DNA from: Flavobacteriales bacterium
Lineage (GTDB): Bacteria > Bacteroidota > Bacteroidia > Flavobacteriales_F > PHOS-HE28
Length of the DNA: 64,000 nucleotides
Assembly (NCBI GenBank): GCA_016704485.1
Contig: JADJAA010000002.1
Span: forward strand, 620,001 to 684,000
Direction: 5' to 3'
Both the position numbers and the translations under genes were made by a program. The notes beneath the pieces are model-generated. The model was not told where the DNA came from. It was given only the letters and a program-made list of their open reading frames with translations, and searched no databases. Shown in pieces: positions 17,057 to 26,155 of the stretch (positions are counted from its first letter, which is position 1; each line of letters opens with the position of its first letter).

Positions 17057-20000
17057 CTAGTGTTTGATCCACATCTGTATATGCATTACATGGCCGCGAT
17101 CCGAGATCACGATCCGATATGCTCCAGTGCTTAGACCACTAGCATCCATATGGAATAGGGGAGCGTAGCCATATTCCGAGATGACCGAACGGCCCATGGC
17201 ATCGTGGAGCTCAACATTCAATAGGTTCTCCGAAAAGTTCTTGATCAAGATGTTAATGATGCCACCTGACGGGTTAGGATACAAAAGCACATTGTCGTCT
17301 TCGGTCGCTTCCGGTCGGTATATGGCGACCACGTTTGATCGATAAATCGTCCCATTACTGTCCAACTGAAGCAAGCGGTAATATGAAGTTCCTGACAATG
17401 GAGAGCGATCCACTAATGCGTAGTGTTGCACGCTCAAGGAAGTTCCTGCTCCAGGTGTGTCCAGAATTGGCTCGAAATGTTCAGCATCGACGGATCGCTC
17501 GATAACGAAAAGTTCATTGTTTATTTCGCTGGCCGTTGACCAGGCCAGATCAACCACGTCGCCGTTCGGCACGGCGTTGAATGAGATCAATTCGACCGGT
17601 AACGGATTCACGCCAAAAGCAGAGGATAGCGTGAATGGACCAAGTTCATTCAACGGACCGATGCTCACAATGGTACCAGCACTCACATTACCTGTAGTAC
17701 CACCGTTGCTATGATCCTGCCACTGACTTAAAGTAGATGACCACCGTGCGACCTGTAGGTCTATCAGCAATGCTACTAAGCAGTTCGGTGTTGCGGTGGA
17801 GCTCCAACTCAGCGTAACATGAACAAGGCCTGATCCCGCTATTCTATCAAGGTCCCAATACTCGCATAGATCCAGATTCTGGATGGTAGGCGTACGTTGT
17901 GAATGGGGATAGAATGCATTCGAGTTCAGAGGGTGGTATTCTGCAGAAATTGTAGTAGGAGATGTAGGAGCAGTGATCGCGATCGGCCTATAGAATGAAC
18001 CATCACCGACCGGAAAAACAAATGGTTGGGCACCAGCCTTCCGAACGGGACCGACAACGTGACTGATATCGCTCATATTCGTTGCACTTGCGGTGGTTTG
18101 CAAGAGCAGTAAGGAAGTATTGGTTACGATCCCTTGAATGAAGTCGATGTTGGATCCCACTTCATGGGTACCACTAGTGAAATTCACGCCATTAGCATTG
18201 TCGATCACAACGTTGTAGAAAGTTTCTGAAGACGAACATGTAACGTTATTCGCGAGATCACATCCCATGAAGTGGACAGTACTTGTGGTTGCGTTCAAGG
18301 AACCTGCGTTCGACCAATTTCCCGTTATTTCCACTTGTACCCCGGCTTGTATGGTCAATGACCTACCAGTACCGATCGAAATACTATGGATAGCGGTATT
18401 ATTGATGATCACGGGATCCAGTGTGCCTGAATTGATCACAGCATCACGTTTTGTATTCGGAACGCCGTTGCTCCAATTGTCCGGATCATGCCATGAAGTG
18501 GTAATGCCGAGCCAAGCCGTATTGCTGTTACTTGGAATTTGAATTGCGTTCGATGTATAGGTACTGTTAGCACATCCGTTAATATCAGGTGTTAATAAGC
18601 ACGTTACTGCATCGCCAATTGAAGCCATTGCGTTGACATAGGTAGGAGAATTGGTCCCCACATTTGTGCCGTTCAATTGCCATTGATACGTTGGCGAGCT
18701 ACCTGCATTACTTGCTACAGATGTGAAAACGCTGCCACCTGTATTGCCGATCCTAACATGTGCAAGCGTGGCGCCCATTCCTGCGGTCGAACCATCCACG
18801 TAGAGTGGAAAAGTGGGTACAACCGTACTTGAATAGAGCAAAGCACTATTTTGAAAGTATTGTACAGTACCGTTCTTGAGTTCGATACGTAATTCATCAC
18901 CAGTAGAATACGGGCTCGTTGCTAGGGCTGTACCTCCATTCTCGTAAACCTTGAGTACACCATTTGATCGTAGAACAAATGCATAAGCAATGGAGGTATA
19001 GTTCCCGTCAATATCAGCATTGCTTAAGCCGATGGCACGCGACGTATTCGTTTCCTGAACGGTCGTTTCCATGTACCCATTGTTCGGAACGGGCTGCCAA
19101 GAGAAGGCATTACCGTTCCAGACCAGATCGTCATTGGTTTTCACAATGTTGTTGCCTGATACGTGATGGTGCAGCAACGTGGTCGAGGCCTGCCAGGTAA
19201 CATCCGTAACCGTATTGGTACACAAGCTCGGGTCATCTGAGACGGCGATATAAGCTTCGGTCCATGATCCGGAATGGGCATTCTTGATCAAGTACTCCGT
19301 GGAGTTTGTGATATACCCACCACATCCGGCAATACCTGTCGTCAGTTGGCATGCCAACAGATCTCCCGCAACCAGTGCGGAATTGGAATAGGTCTGGGTC
19401 CCAGAACCCACATTGGCACCATTCAGTTTCCATTGGAATGATGGAGATGAACCGGTTACTGAAGGATCCGTTGCAATGGCGAAGGTCCCGTGCGTACTAT
19501 TTCCTACGCGCACATTGTCAATGGTGCCACCTACCGTGCGTATTGAAGCATCGACGTATAACGGTAATGAAGGTAATGCTGTGCTGGTGTAAAGTGGAGT
19601 TCCGTTCGTATAGTAGCGAACAATGCCATTTTCTAAAGCCAAGCGAAGCACATCACCGGCGGAATGTGATGAAGAATGGACCAGAATTCCACGTTCGAAT
19701 AATTTTAGAACACCTGTAGCTTCTATTAAGAATGCATGGTCAATGGACAAATATGAAGCGTCAATATCCGAGGAGCTTAGGCCCACGCAACGGGTGGAGG
19801 CAGATTCCTGAATAGTGGTTTCCATGTAGCCGTCATCATATACCGCATCCCAAGAGAACCCATTGCTATTCCATACATCCGCGCCGTTCACTTTGATGAG
19901 TCGATTCCCTGAGATCTCCGTGAAAGCATCCACGGAAGATCTGCGCCAACTAACGTTGGTGACTGCGACCAGACAAGCTGGAGCAGCAGGGGGGACCGTG

Positions 20001-22597
20001 ATATGGAAATGATCCGGGCTAATTGGTTCATGGGTTGAGATCCGAATAGGGTTCGAAACCAAAGTATTTGTGGAACAACCATTCTGATCAAGTGTGATGT
20101 TACATGTAAGCACATCCCCATCAGCGAAAATGGTGTTGGTATAGGTAGGACTATTGATGCCAACATCCACACCGTTCAACTTCCACTGAAAGCCAGGTGA
20201 AGCGCCCAACCCACTAGCATCTGCAACAAAGGTGCCTTGTGAGATGTTGGCGATCTTAACGTTGGCCATGGTGCCGGGGATCCGTTTCAATGACATATCC
20301 ACGTACAACGGCAGTGAAGGTGTTGTTCCACTGAAGTAGATCGGTTGACCATTCTGGTAGTACACGACAACTCCGTTCTGCACTTCAATGCGCAACAGGT
20401 CTCCGTTCACATACGGTATTGATGTAGCACGGGGCACACCGCTTTCGAAGACCTGCAGACCACCGACTTCATTTAAGTAGAAAGCGTATTGAATGGACGA
20501 ATAATGGGCGTTGGCATCCACTGAGCTTAGACCGAACATACGCGCGTTCACTGGTCCTGTAATTGTCGTTTCCATATAGCCATTATCGGCCACGGATTGT
20601 AAGGAGAATGCATTGCCATCCCATTGTCCTTCATTACCCTGTTTAGTTGCCGTATTACCTGTAACTACAATACCTCCGTCCAGCGAGGATTCATTCCATC
20701 TTGCATCGGCAATAGCGTAAGAACAGCCAGTTGCAGCTGGTGTATTGGCGATATTCAGATCCGCTTTTTGTGAAGGGTCGTGGGCTATTATGGTTATGGT
20801 ATTCGATGTGAACGCAGTACTCGTGCAAGAAGCCACACTTGGTGTAAGTTCACACGTGATAAAATCGCCATTCATCAACCCACCATTCGTATATGTTGGA
20901 CTGTTCGTGCCGACAGGAGCTCCGTTCAATATCCATTGGTAGCTAGGCGTGACCCCAGCGTTGTTCGCCACGGCGGTGAATACGCCTTGCTCCAAGTTTC
21001 CCACTTTAACGTTCGCAACAGTTGCGCCTGCGTTTCGAGTTGAAACATCAACGTACATCGGTAACGTTGGCGAAACAACACTGACGTGTATCAACGCTCC
21101 GTTCTTCAAATACTGTATGCCTCCATTATCAACCGCAATACGGAGCAGATCACCCGTTGCATAGGAGAACACTATTGGAACGGCGGATCCACTCTCGAAA
21201 ATACGGAGTACCGATCCGGTGTCGAGATAGAATGCGTAGTCGATCGTCTGGTAATCAGCATCCGTATCCACAGCGCTTAGACCCACCATTCGGAATCGAT
21301 TGGTTTCCTGTGCGGTAGTTTCCATGAAGCCGTTGTTACCCACTGCTTGCCATGAAAAAGCATTACCGTCCCAGGCATTTGTGCTACTTACGTTCGTCAG
21401 CGAATTACCATTGATCAGATGCTGTTGGGAGGAGGTTGGCTGTCTCCAGACCACATCGACCAATGACGCAACACAAGCTGTGGAAGCCATGGTCCCTTGG
21501 ATATGGAACGTATTAGAGAGCGTTGGGTCCCTGTTCTGAAGAACGATCGGATTGCTGGGGATCATTGTTGATGGTACACATCCGTCCGCATCAGTGGTCA
21601 TATTGCAGGTCAGGATGCTTCCTGCGGTGATCGAAGCGTTTGAATAGCTCGTACTGGAGGCACCCACATTTCCGCCATTCAATTTCCATTGGTAAATGGG
21701 CGTAGTACCACCACCGGAGGTGTTCACTACGAAGTTGCCCTCGGTCGGGTTCGCTACTTTAACGTTGGCAACTGTTGCACCGATGTCATAAGTGGACACA
21801 TCCGCGTAAAGCGGCATTACCGGTGCTTGTGAACTGGTATATAGGACAACACCGTTCTGATAGTAACGCACTTTGCCGTTATCAATGGCAATACGCAGTA
21901 CATCTCCGGTTGAATAGATCGTAAATACTAGGTTCGCCCCGCCGTTCTCCACGACCCTTAACACCCCAGCGGTGTTCAGAACAAAGCCGAATTGGATAGT
22001 GGAATAGCTGGCATTCGCATCAACGGAGCTGATTCCCACCGCTCGTATGGTAGTGGTCTCTTGCGCCGTGGTCTCCATATAGCCATTGTCGCCAATGGAT
22101 TGCCAAGAGAATGCATTCCCATCCCAGACCCCGGAACTGGAAGCTTTGGTGATGGTGTTGCCACTGGTCGTATTGACGACACTTAAGTTTGTCGCACGCC
22201 ATACCACATCAGCGATCGCAATTGAACATCCTGAATTGGAATGCAATGCGGCAATATGGTTTTCTGCGCATTGAGCTTGCACGACGCTGGCAGTAATGCA
22301 ACTAACGGAAATGGCCGAAAGCATCGAAAGCCTGATCCTTTTGGATCTTTCCGTATCGGATGGAATTCGAGCGGAGGCATAAATACGCTGCAGATACAGC
22401 GCATGGATCGAACCAATGCACCAAAGCTGAATGTTCCTCAACACAAGGTCAAGGAGCGCGAGAAGGCCTTGGACGAAACGCGTAGATAACCGGGATACCC
22501 ATTCGAGACCCCGTATTACATCTGAAGGAACAGTTGTGCTGGAGATCTTATAGTACGGATATACCGGCAATATGATCTTATGTCCGTGTCGCTTCAT
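17057..22597 (-). CDS. Giant five-repeat secreted protein with type A T9SS sorting domain
   Basis: Up to 1846 residues. Five units of about 250 residues (750-base DNA period) fill about 120-1360. Each has a lectin-like part with motifs GNAFSWQ, NGYMETT, GLSxVD, TGDxLRI, YYxNG and LYVD, then an Ig-like part with QWKLNG and a TPTY/SYSN turn. Next come a WSNGVPN segment (about 1365), an FnIII-like PLPVELISF region (about 1664) and the YPNPSGG type A T9SS tail (about 1769-1846). The start is uncertain: ATG 22597 is used, an in-frame TTG at 22663 overlaps the siaC-like stop, and the likely signal peptide (LSAISVSCITASVVQAQ) lies about 90 residues inside, so a start near 22324 is possible. It probably acts as a surface adhesin or glycan-binding protein (inference) and follows the Sia-like genes. 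Confidence 0.8.
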   Translation of the reverse strand: MKRHGHKIILPVYPYYKISSTTVPSDVIRGLEWVSRLSTRFVQGLLALLDLVLRNIQLWCIGSIHALYLQRIYASARIPSDTERSKRIRLSMLSAISVSCITASVVQAQCAENHIAALHSNSGCSIAIADVVWRATNLSVVNTTSGNTITKASSSGVWDGNAFSWQSIGDNGYMETTAQETTTIRAVGISSVDANASYSTIQFGFVLNTAGVLRVVENGGANLVFTIYSTGDVLRIAIDNGKVRYYQNGVVLYTSSQAPVMPLYADVSTYDIGATVANVKVANPTEGNFVVNTSGGGTTPIYQWKLNGGNVGASSTSYSNASITAGSILTCNMTTDADGCVPSTMIPSNPIVLQNRDPTLSNTFHIQGTMASTACVASLVDVVWRQPTSSQQHLINGNSLTNVSSTNAWDGNAFSWQAVGNNGFMETTAQETNRFRMVGLSAVDTDADYQTIDYAFYLDTGSVLRIFESGSAVPIVFSYATGDLLRIAVDNGGIQYLKNGALIHVSVVSPTLPMYVDVSTRNAGATVANVKVGNLEQGVFTAVANNAGVTPSYQWILNGAPVGTNSPTYTNGGLMNGDFITCELTPSVASCTSTAFTSNTITIIAHDPSQKADLNIANTPAATGCSYAIADARWNESSLDGGIVVTGNTATKQGNEGQWDGNAFSLQSVADNGYMETTITGPVNARMFGLSSVDANAHYSSIQYAFYLNEVGGLQVFESGVPRATSIPYVNGDLLRIEVQNGVVVYYQNGQPIYFSGTTPSLPLYVDMSLKRIPGTMANVKIANISQGTFVADASGLGASPGFQWKLNGVDVGINSPTYTNTIFADGDVLTCNITLDQNGCSTNTLVSNPIRISTHEPISPDHFHITVPPAAPACLVAVTNVSWRRSSVDAFTEISGNRLIKVNGADVWNSNGFSWDAVYDDGYMETTIQESASTRCVGLSSSDIDASYLSIDHAFLIEATGVLKLFERGILVHSSSHSAGDVLRLALENGIVRYYTNGTPLYTSTALPSLPLYVDASIRTVGGTIDNVRVGNSTHGTFAIATDPSVTGSSPSFQWKLNGANVGSGTQTYSNSALVAGDLLACQLTTGIAGCGGYITNSTEYLIKNAHSGSWTEAYIAVSDDPSLCTNTVTDVTWQASTTLLHHHVSGNNIVKTNDDLVWNGNAFSWQPVPNNGYMETTVQETNTSRAIGLSNADIDGNYTSIAYAFVLRSNGVLKVYENGGTALATSPYSTGDELRIELKNGTVQYFQNSALLYSSTVVPTFPLYVDGSTAGMGATLAHVRIGNTGGSVFTSVASNAGSSPTYQWQLNGTNVGTNSPTYVNAMASIGDAVTCLLTPDINGCANSTYTSNAIQIPSNSNTAWLGITTSWHDPDNWSNGVPNTKRDAVINSGTLDPVIINNTAIHSISIGTGRSLTIQAGVQVEITGNWSNAGSLNATTSTVHFMGCDLANNVTCSSSETFYNVVIDNANGVNFTSGTHEVGSNIDFIQGIVTNTSLLLLQTTASATNMSDISHVVGPVRKAGAQPFVFPVGDGSFYRPIAITAPTSPTTISAEYHPLNSNAFYPHSQRTPTIQNLDLCEYWDLDRIAGSGLVHVTLSWSSTATPNCLVALLIDLQVARWSSTLSQWQDHSNGGTTGNVSAGTIVSIGPLNELGPFTLSSAFGVNPLPVELISFNAVPNGDVVDLAWSTASEINNELFVIERSVDAEHFEPILDTPGAGTSLSVQHYALVDRSPLSGTSYYRLLQLDSNGTIYRSNVVAIYRPEATEDDNVLLYPNPSGGIINILIKNFSENLLNVELHDAMGRSVISEYGYAPLFHMDASGLSTGAYRIVISDRGHVMHIQMWIKH

Positions 22598-22659
22598 TGT
22601 AAGAGCACCATCCCGAACTGTCAAATGGCTTATCGACAGGAGGGACCACGTGAAAGTTG

Positions 22660-23067
22660 TCAAGCGACTTTCCTATCACTGTTATTTTCGAGCGGTCCTT
22701 TGCGTAGGTTCAACTTAATTCCCACCATTTCACTGAAGGTCTCAGCAGCATCGGTCATGAAATCGTCGTCATCTTCGATGTACCAATCCACTTCGAATTC
22801 CTTACCTTTTTCGGATTCTTTCTTAACCTCCATAAGCATCATATAGAGTGCTTTGAGTGAGGATGAATTGAAATAAGGCAAGCAGAATTCGAAAACCGAA
22901 CCGGATCTGATACCCGATATGTTCTCGCGTAACCATTCCAGTACGGGTGTATAGAATTTGCCAGCGTTCTCTGGAATGGAGTGACCAATAACACGGTAAA
23001 CGCCCTTTTCCGTGTCGAGGAATAGCTCAGGTGTACTGCGAGTTGCGGGTATGTGGAATTGGCTCAT
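22660..23067 (-). CDS. SiaC family regulatory phosphoprotein (DUF1987)
   Basis: A 135-residue cytosolic protein with the DUF1987/SiaC pattern: STPELFLD near the N-terminus, GHSIPENAGKFYTPVLEWL, and FCLPYFNSSSLKAL where the family phospho-acceptor lies (serines 68-70 here; a threonine in Pseudomonas aeruginosa SiaC). In Pseudomonas, SiaC is phosphorylated by SiaB and dephosphorylated by SiaA, and the dephosphorylated form activates the diguanylate cyclase SiaD. No siaD is present here, so the output partner is unknown. The gene starts 2 bases after the siaB-like stop, and its stop lies immediately upstream of the giant repeat protein frame. Fold and partner assignments come from family knowledge; the motif is seen. 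Confidence 0.9.
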   Translation of the reverse strand: MSQFHIPATRSTPELFLDTEKGVYRVIGHSIPENAGKFYTPVLEWLRENISGIRSGSVFEFCLPYFNSSSLKALYMMLMEVKKESEKGKEFEVDWYIEDDDDFMTDAAETFSEMVGIKLNLRKGPLENNSDRKVA

Positions 23068-23069
23068 TT

Positions 23070-23612
23070 TCAGGCACGTTTTTGGTCACCGGATAGATCC
23101 GTACTCACTTTGCTGGTACACATGAATTCGTTGGGGTCGATAGGGTATACTTCAGCGCTTATATTCTTTCCGACCTTACGGGCGATCTGAAGCATGCCAA
23201 GGCCGGCACCACCTTTATCACCGAAACCTTCATTCCTAAGCTGGTCCATAAAGGCCTTAGTGATCTCTTCTGGCGACATCTGGTCAATGCAATGCACGGC
23301 TTCCATTAACCGCTTTGCATCAGTTTCTGTTGCTTTGTTCTTAATGGTCACGACCAGGCGGGAGTCTTCTATGTGCCACCTGAAGTCAACATCGTTGCTC
23401 GAATTATAGCGTTGAGCGTTATCAAGGAGTTCCAAAGCGATCCCGATCAATTTCTTCAGGTCGTTCCGTTTACCCAGATTGCAGAGCGCAATGCATTTGA
23501 GCAGATCAAATAGCTGAACGCGTACATCACTCGTAAGCCGCCCTTTGTATTCGAGCAGGCTTGACGCGGTCTCGGCGCTATTCCGATTATCGTTTATGAT
23601 ATCCATGATCAT
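23070..23612 (-). CDS. SiaB family protein kinase (DUF6272)
   Basis: A 180-residue GHKL-type protein with ELLDNAQRYN (N-box, residues 61-70) and GFGDKGGAGLGML (G-box, about 129-141), enough to bind ATP. No phospho-accepting histidine domain is present, as in SiaB, which phosphorylates SiaC on serine/threonine rather than passing phosphate from a histidine. The start overlaps the stop of the phosphatase gene by four bases (23609-23612), and the SiaC-like gene follows 2 bases after its stop, so A, B and C are translationally coupled. It is expected to act in the cytoplasm against the phosphatase domain of its neighbour. Confidence 0.9.
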   Translation of the reverse strand: MIMDIINDNRNSAETASSLLEYKGRLTSDVRVQLFDLLKCIALCNLGKRNDLKKLIGIALELLDNAQRYNSSNDVDFRWHIEDSRLVVTIKNKATETDAKRLMEAVHCIDQMSPEEITKAFMDQLRNEGFGDKGGAGLGMLQIARKVGKNISAEVYPIDPNEFMCTSKVSTDLSGDQKRA

Positions 23613-26155
23613 GCTGCGTAACGCAGTCCAAGGAGTAATACGTCATCTGTCTGCGGAGAGTTTCCTTTCCAGGCCATAAATTCACGTTCCGTATGGTCTT
23701 TGACCTGTAAAAGGTCCATGTGGGCTGTATTTGCCAGTAGCTTCACTAATCTCTGCATAGAGAACTTCTTATGGCCTTCCACGCCCCCGAATTGGTGAAT
23801 AAGCCCATCGCTGAACAGGAACATAGCGTCACCGTTGACCAATTGCATCTCGTGGTGTCTATAACCTTTGTTCCGCTTAAAGTGACTGTCTCCAAGTGGA
23901 TATACATCCCCTTTGATGCGGATCACCTCGCCATTACGGATCACGATCAGTGGAAGCTGTGCTCCAGAGAACGAAAGTTTGCCTGTATTCATGTCCAAAC
24001 TGCAAAGCCCAATGTCAAATCCATCATTGTACAAAGCCTGATGACCTCGCGCATCCATTGTTTTCTTCACGTGTTCATGAAGCAGGTCCAGCAGAACACC
24101 GCAAGACGCATTCGGGTTCTGTGCCAATAATTCGCTCAAGCCGTAATACGCAATGAAAGTCATCATGGCAGCAGGAACACCATGTCCGGTGCAATCGATG
24201 GCAGCAACGAAAACTTTGTTGCCTATCCGTTTTAGGAAGGGTAGGTCACCACTTACGGTTTCCAGTGGTTTGTAGAGCAAGAAACTATCCGGGATCGTAT
24301 TCCGAAGGTCGGTCTCCGTGGGAAGGATCGCGGATTGGATCGTTTGAGCATAATCCAAACTGCTTTGGATGTTCTGACTCTTCACCGCCAGTTCATCGTT
24401 ATTGCTTTGGATCAACGTGTTCTGTTCATGGATCGTCCTGTTCTTCTTACGCGTGATGTTCCAAGCCCGAGCCATATACATGGCCAATAATGCCGCACAT
24501 ATCGCGGCAGCTAGGCTGAAGCGTTTTACGGACGCATCATGTTTCTGTTGGATCAACAACGCATCACTTTTGGCTTCGACCAGTTCATTGCGTTGAGTGA
24601 GCACATCCATTGCGCTTTCCTGAGCCTTCTGCTCAAATTCCATTTTGCTTACGTTGAGCGCTTGTAACATGCGGCTGTTGTTCAACGATTCGATCTCCCG
24701 TTGTTGTTCTACATCCTGAAGTGTTGCTTGTGCCAATTGAAGTTCATTGTAGGCCTTTTCCCGCAAGATCATTTCCTCTCGTCTACCAGCTTCTTCAAGT
24801 TGTTTTTCGTAAACGAGAAGGGCCATTTGTTTTTCACGGTTCTCCGCGTCAAGTGCAAGTTGCTTTAGTCGACCTTCTTTGCGTTGTTCGCGATTCAATA
24901 GGTCTACCTGCTCACGCTCAATGCGCTGTAGTCGTAGCAATTGAGCATCTCGGTCAGTCTTGGTCTGCGTCGAGGTCAAGGCCAATTTCTGTTCCAGGTC
25001 ACGTGCCTTCTTATTGAAGCTACGGGCTTCGTTCAGTAGATCGCGTTGTTCGAAAATGTTAGCTAAAAGATCACAGACCACACTTTGTTCCTTAAGGTCC
25101 TTATCCTCTTCTGCGAACGTGAGGGCCTCTAATGCGGTATTCTGCGCGCTGACCAAATCGCTTCTGAGAAGTTGAATGGCGGCCTTTGTGCGCAACAGGC
25201 GAGGCATTAGTCTCGTGAAGTTATTTGCTCGTGCGGCGATATCTGCTTCTTCGATCAAACGAACAGCGCTTTCCATGTTGCCTCCGGTTGCTTGGGCATG
25301 TGCCGCGTTCACTTGCACGCTCAAACGCAGATAGGGGACATCTTCCACAAGTATCAGTCCTTTTCCGAAGGCGATCATAGCCTCCTCGTTCCTTCCGAGT
25401 CTCTGATTCAATTCGCCCATGTTGTTGGCGCAGATACCGGACTGAAGCGTTTTGTCCAACGCAACAGCGAGCTTCATGACTTCGACTTCCGTGTCTAGCG
25501 CCGCTTGGTTCTGTTTCACTTTGGCTTGTGCTGTGGCGAGCGTTGAAAGCAGATCCAACATCAACTCCCGATCTGCTAGAGCATTCACTTCATTACGTTG
25601 ATCCTGGCAGTAAGTAATGAGCAGGTCCGGTTTCATGACCATGGCGCGTGCTCTGATGTCTGCACGTATGTAACGCGAACGATCCATTTTGCCTGCCCCT
25701 GTTGTAGTTTTTGCCTCCTCTAAATGCTCCAATGCTTTCTGCGGATGACCGGATTCCAAATAGAGCTCCGCCAATTGAACCATTGCGTTCGTACGGATAT
25801 TGCTGTGGAACGTACCATTGATCATCGTGGCGCGAATGCTAGCTCCGATCGCGTTGTCCAGATCTCCTGTCGCTCTGTGCGCTTCAGCTAGTTCGATCAA
25901 CGCTTGGGCCAAGGTGCTTTCCAGTCCGTTGCGTTCAGCTTCCGCAGAACCAAGGATCGCGAATTCCACAGCTTCGCTATAATGTCCTCGACCTCGTTCG
26001 AATATTGAAAGGTCCAGCAGTCGTTGTGCGCGGTCCTGACCTTGCTTGGACTTTTGCATGTCAGAGAGCATGGAAGCGTAATCCTGCGCATTACCGTATT
26101 GCACCGATAGGGTACAAATGGTGGCGAATAGGATTTTTGCTATAGCACGCTTCAT
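23609..26155 (-). CDS. TPR-containing SpoIIE/PP2C-type phosphatase, SiaA-like
   Basis: An 848-residue membrane protein. The signal peptide (about 1-23, ending GNAQ) is followed by a large periplasmic TPR region (about 30-390), a long Glu/Gln-rich coiled coil (about 390-545), one membrane span (about 550-572, SLAAAICAALLAMY) and a cytoplasmic SpoIIE phosphatase domain (about 600-845). Phosphatase motifs: TVSGDLPFL (usually SGDFYW), AAIDCTGHGVPAAMM, FLFSDGLIHQFGG, and the C-terminal TDDVLLLGL, whose aspartates bind metal. Pseudomonas SiaA has a HAMP-linked sensor instead; here the sensor is TPR-rich, suggesting protein ligands (inference). Its start overlaps the TonB receptor stop by four bases (26152-26155). 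It should remove phosphate from the SiaC-like protein. Confidence 0.9.
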   Translation of the reverse strand: MKRAIAKILFATICTLSVQYGNAQDYASMLSDMQKSKQGQDRAQRLLDLSIFERGRGHYSEAVEFAILGSAEAERNGLESTLAQALIELAEAHRATGDLDNAIGASIRATMINGTFHSNIRTNAMVQLAELYLESGHPQKALEHLEEAKTTTGAGKMDRSRYIRADIRARAMVMKPDLLITYCQDQRNEVNALADRELMLDLLSTLATAQAKVKQNQAALDTEVEVMKLAVALDKTLQSGICANNMGELNQRLGRNEEAMIAFGKGLILVEDVPYLRLSVQVNAAHAQATGGNMESAVRLIEEADIAARANNFTRLMPRLLRTKAAIQLLRSDLVSAQNTALEALTFAEEDKDLKEQSVVCDLLANIFEQRDLLNEARSFNKKARDLEQKLALTSTQTKTDRDAQLLRLQRIEREQVDLLNREQRKEGRLKQLALDAENREKQMALLVYEKQLEEAGRREEMILREKAYNELQLAQATLQDVEQQREIESLNNSRMLQALNVSKMEFEQKAQESAMDVLTQRNELVEAKSDALLIQQKHDASVKRFSLAAAICAALLAMYMARAWNITRKKNRTIHEQNTLIQSNNDELAVKSQNIQSSLDYAQTIQSAILPTETDLRNTIPDSFLLYKPLETVSGDLPFLKRIGNKVFVAAIDCTGHGVPAAMMTFIAYYGLSELLAQNPNASCGVLLDLLHEHVKKTMDARGHQALYNDGFDIGLCSLDMNTGKLSFSGAQLPLIVIRNGEVIRIKGDVYPLGDSHFKRNKGYRHHEMQLVNGDAMFLFSDGLIHQFGGVEGHKKFSMQRLVKLLANTAHMDLLQVKDHTEREFMAWKGNSPQTDDVLLLGLRYAA

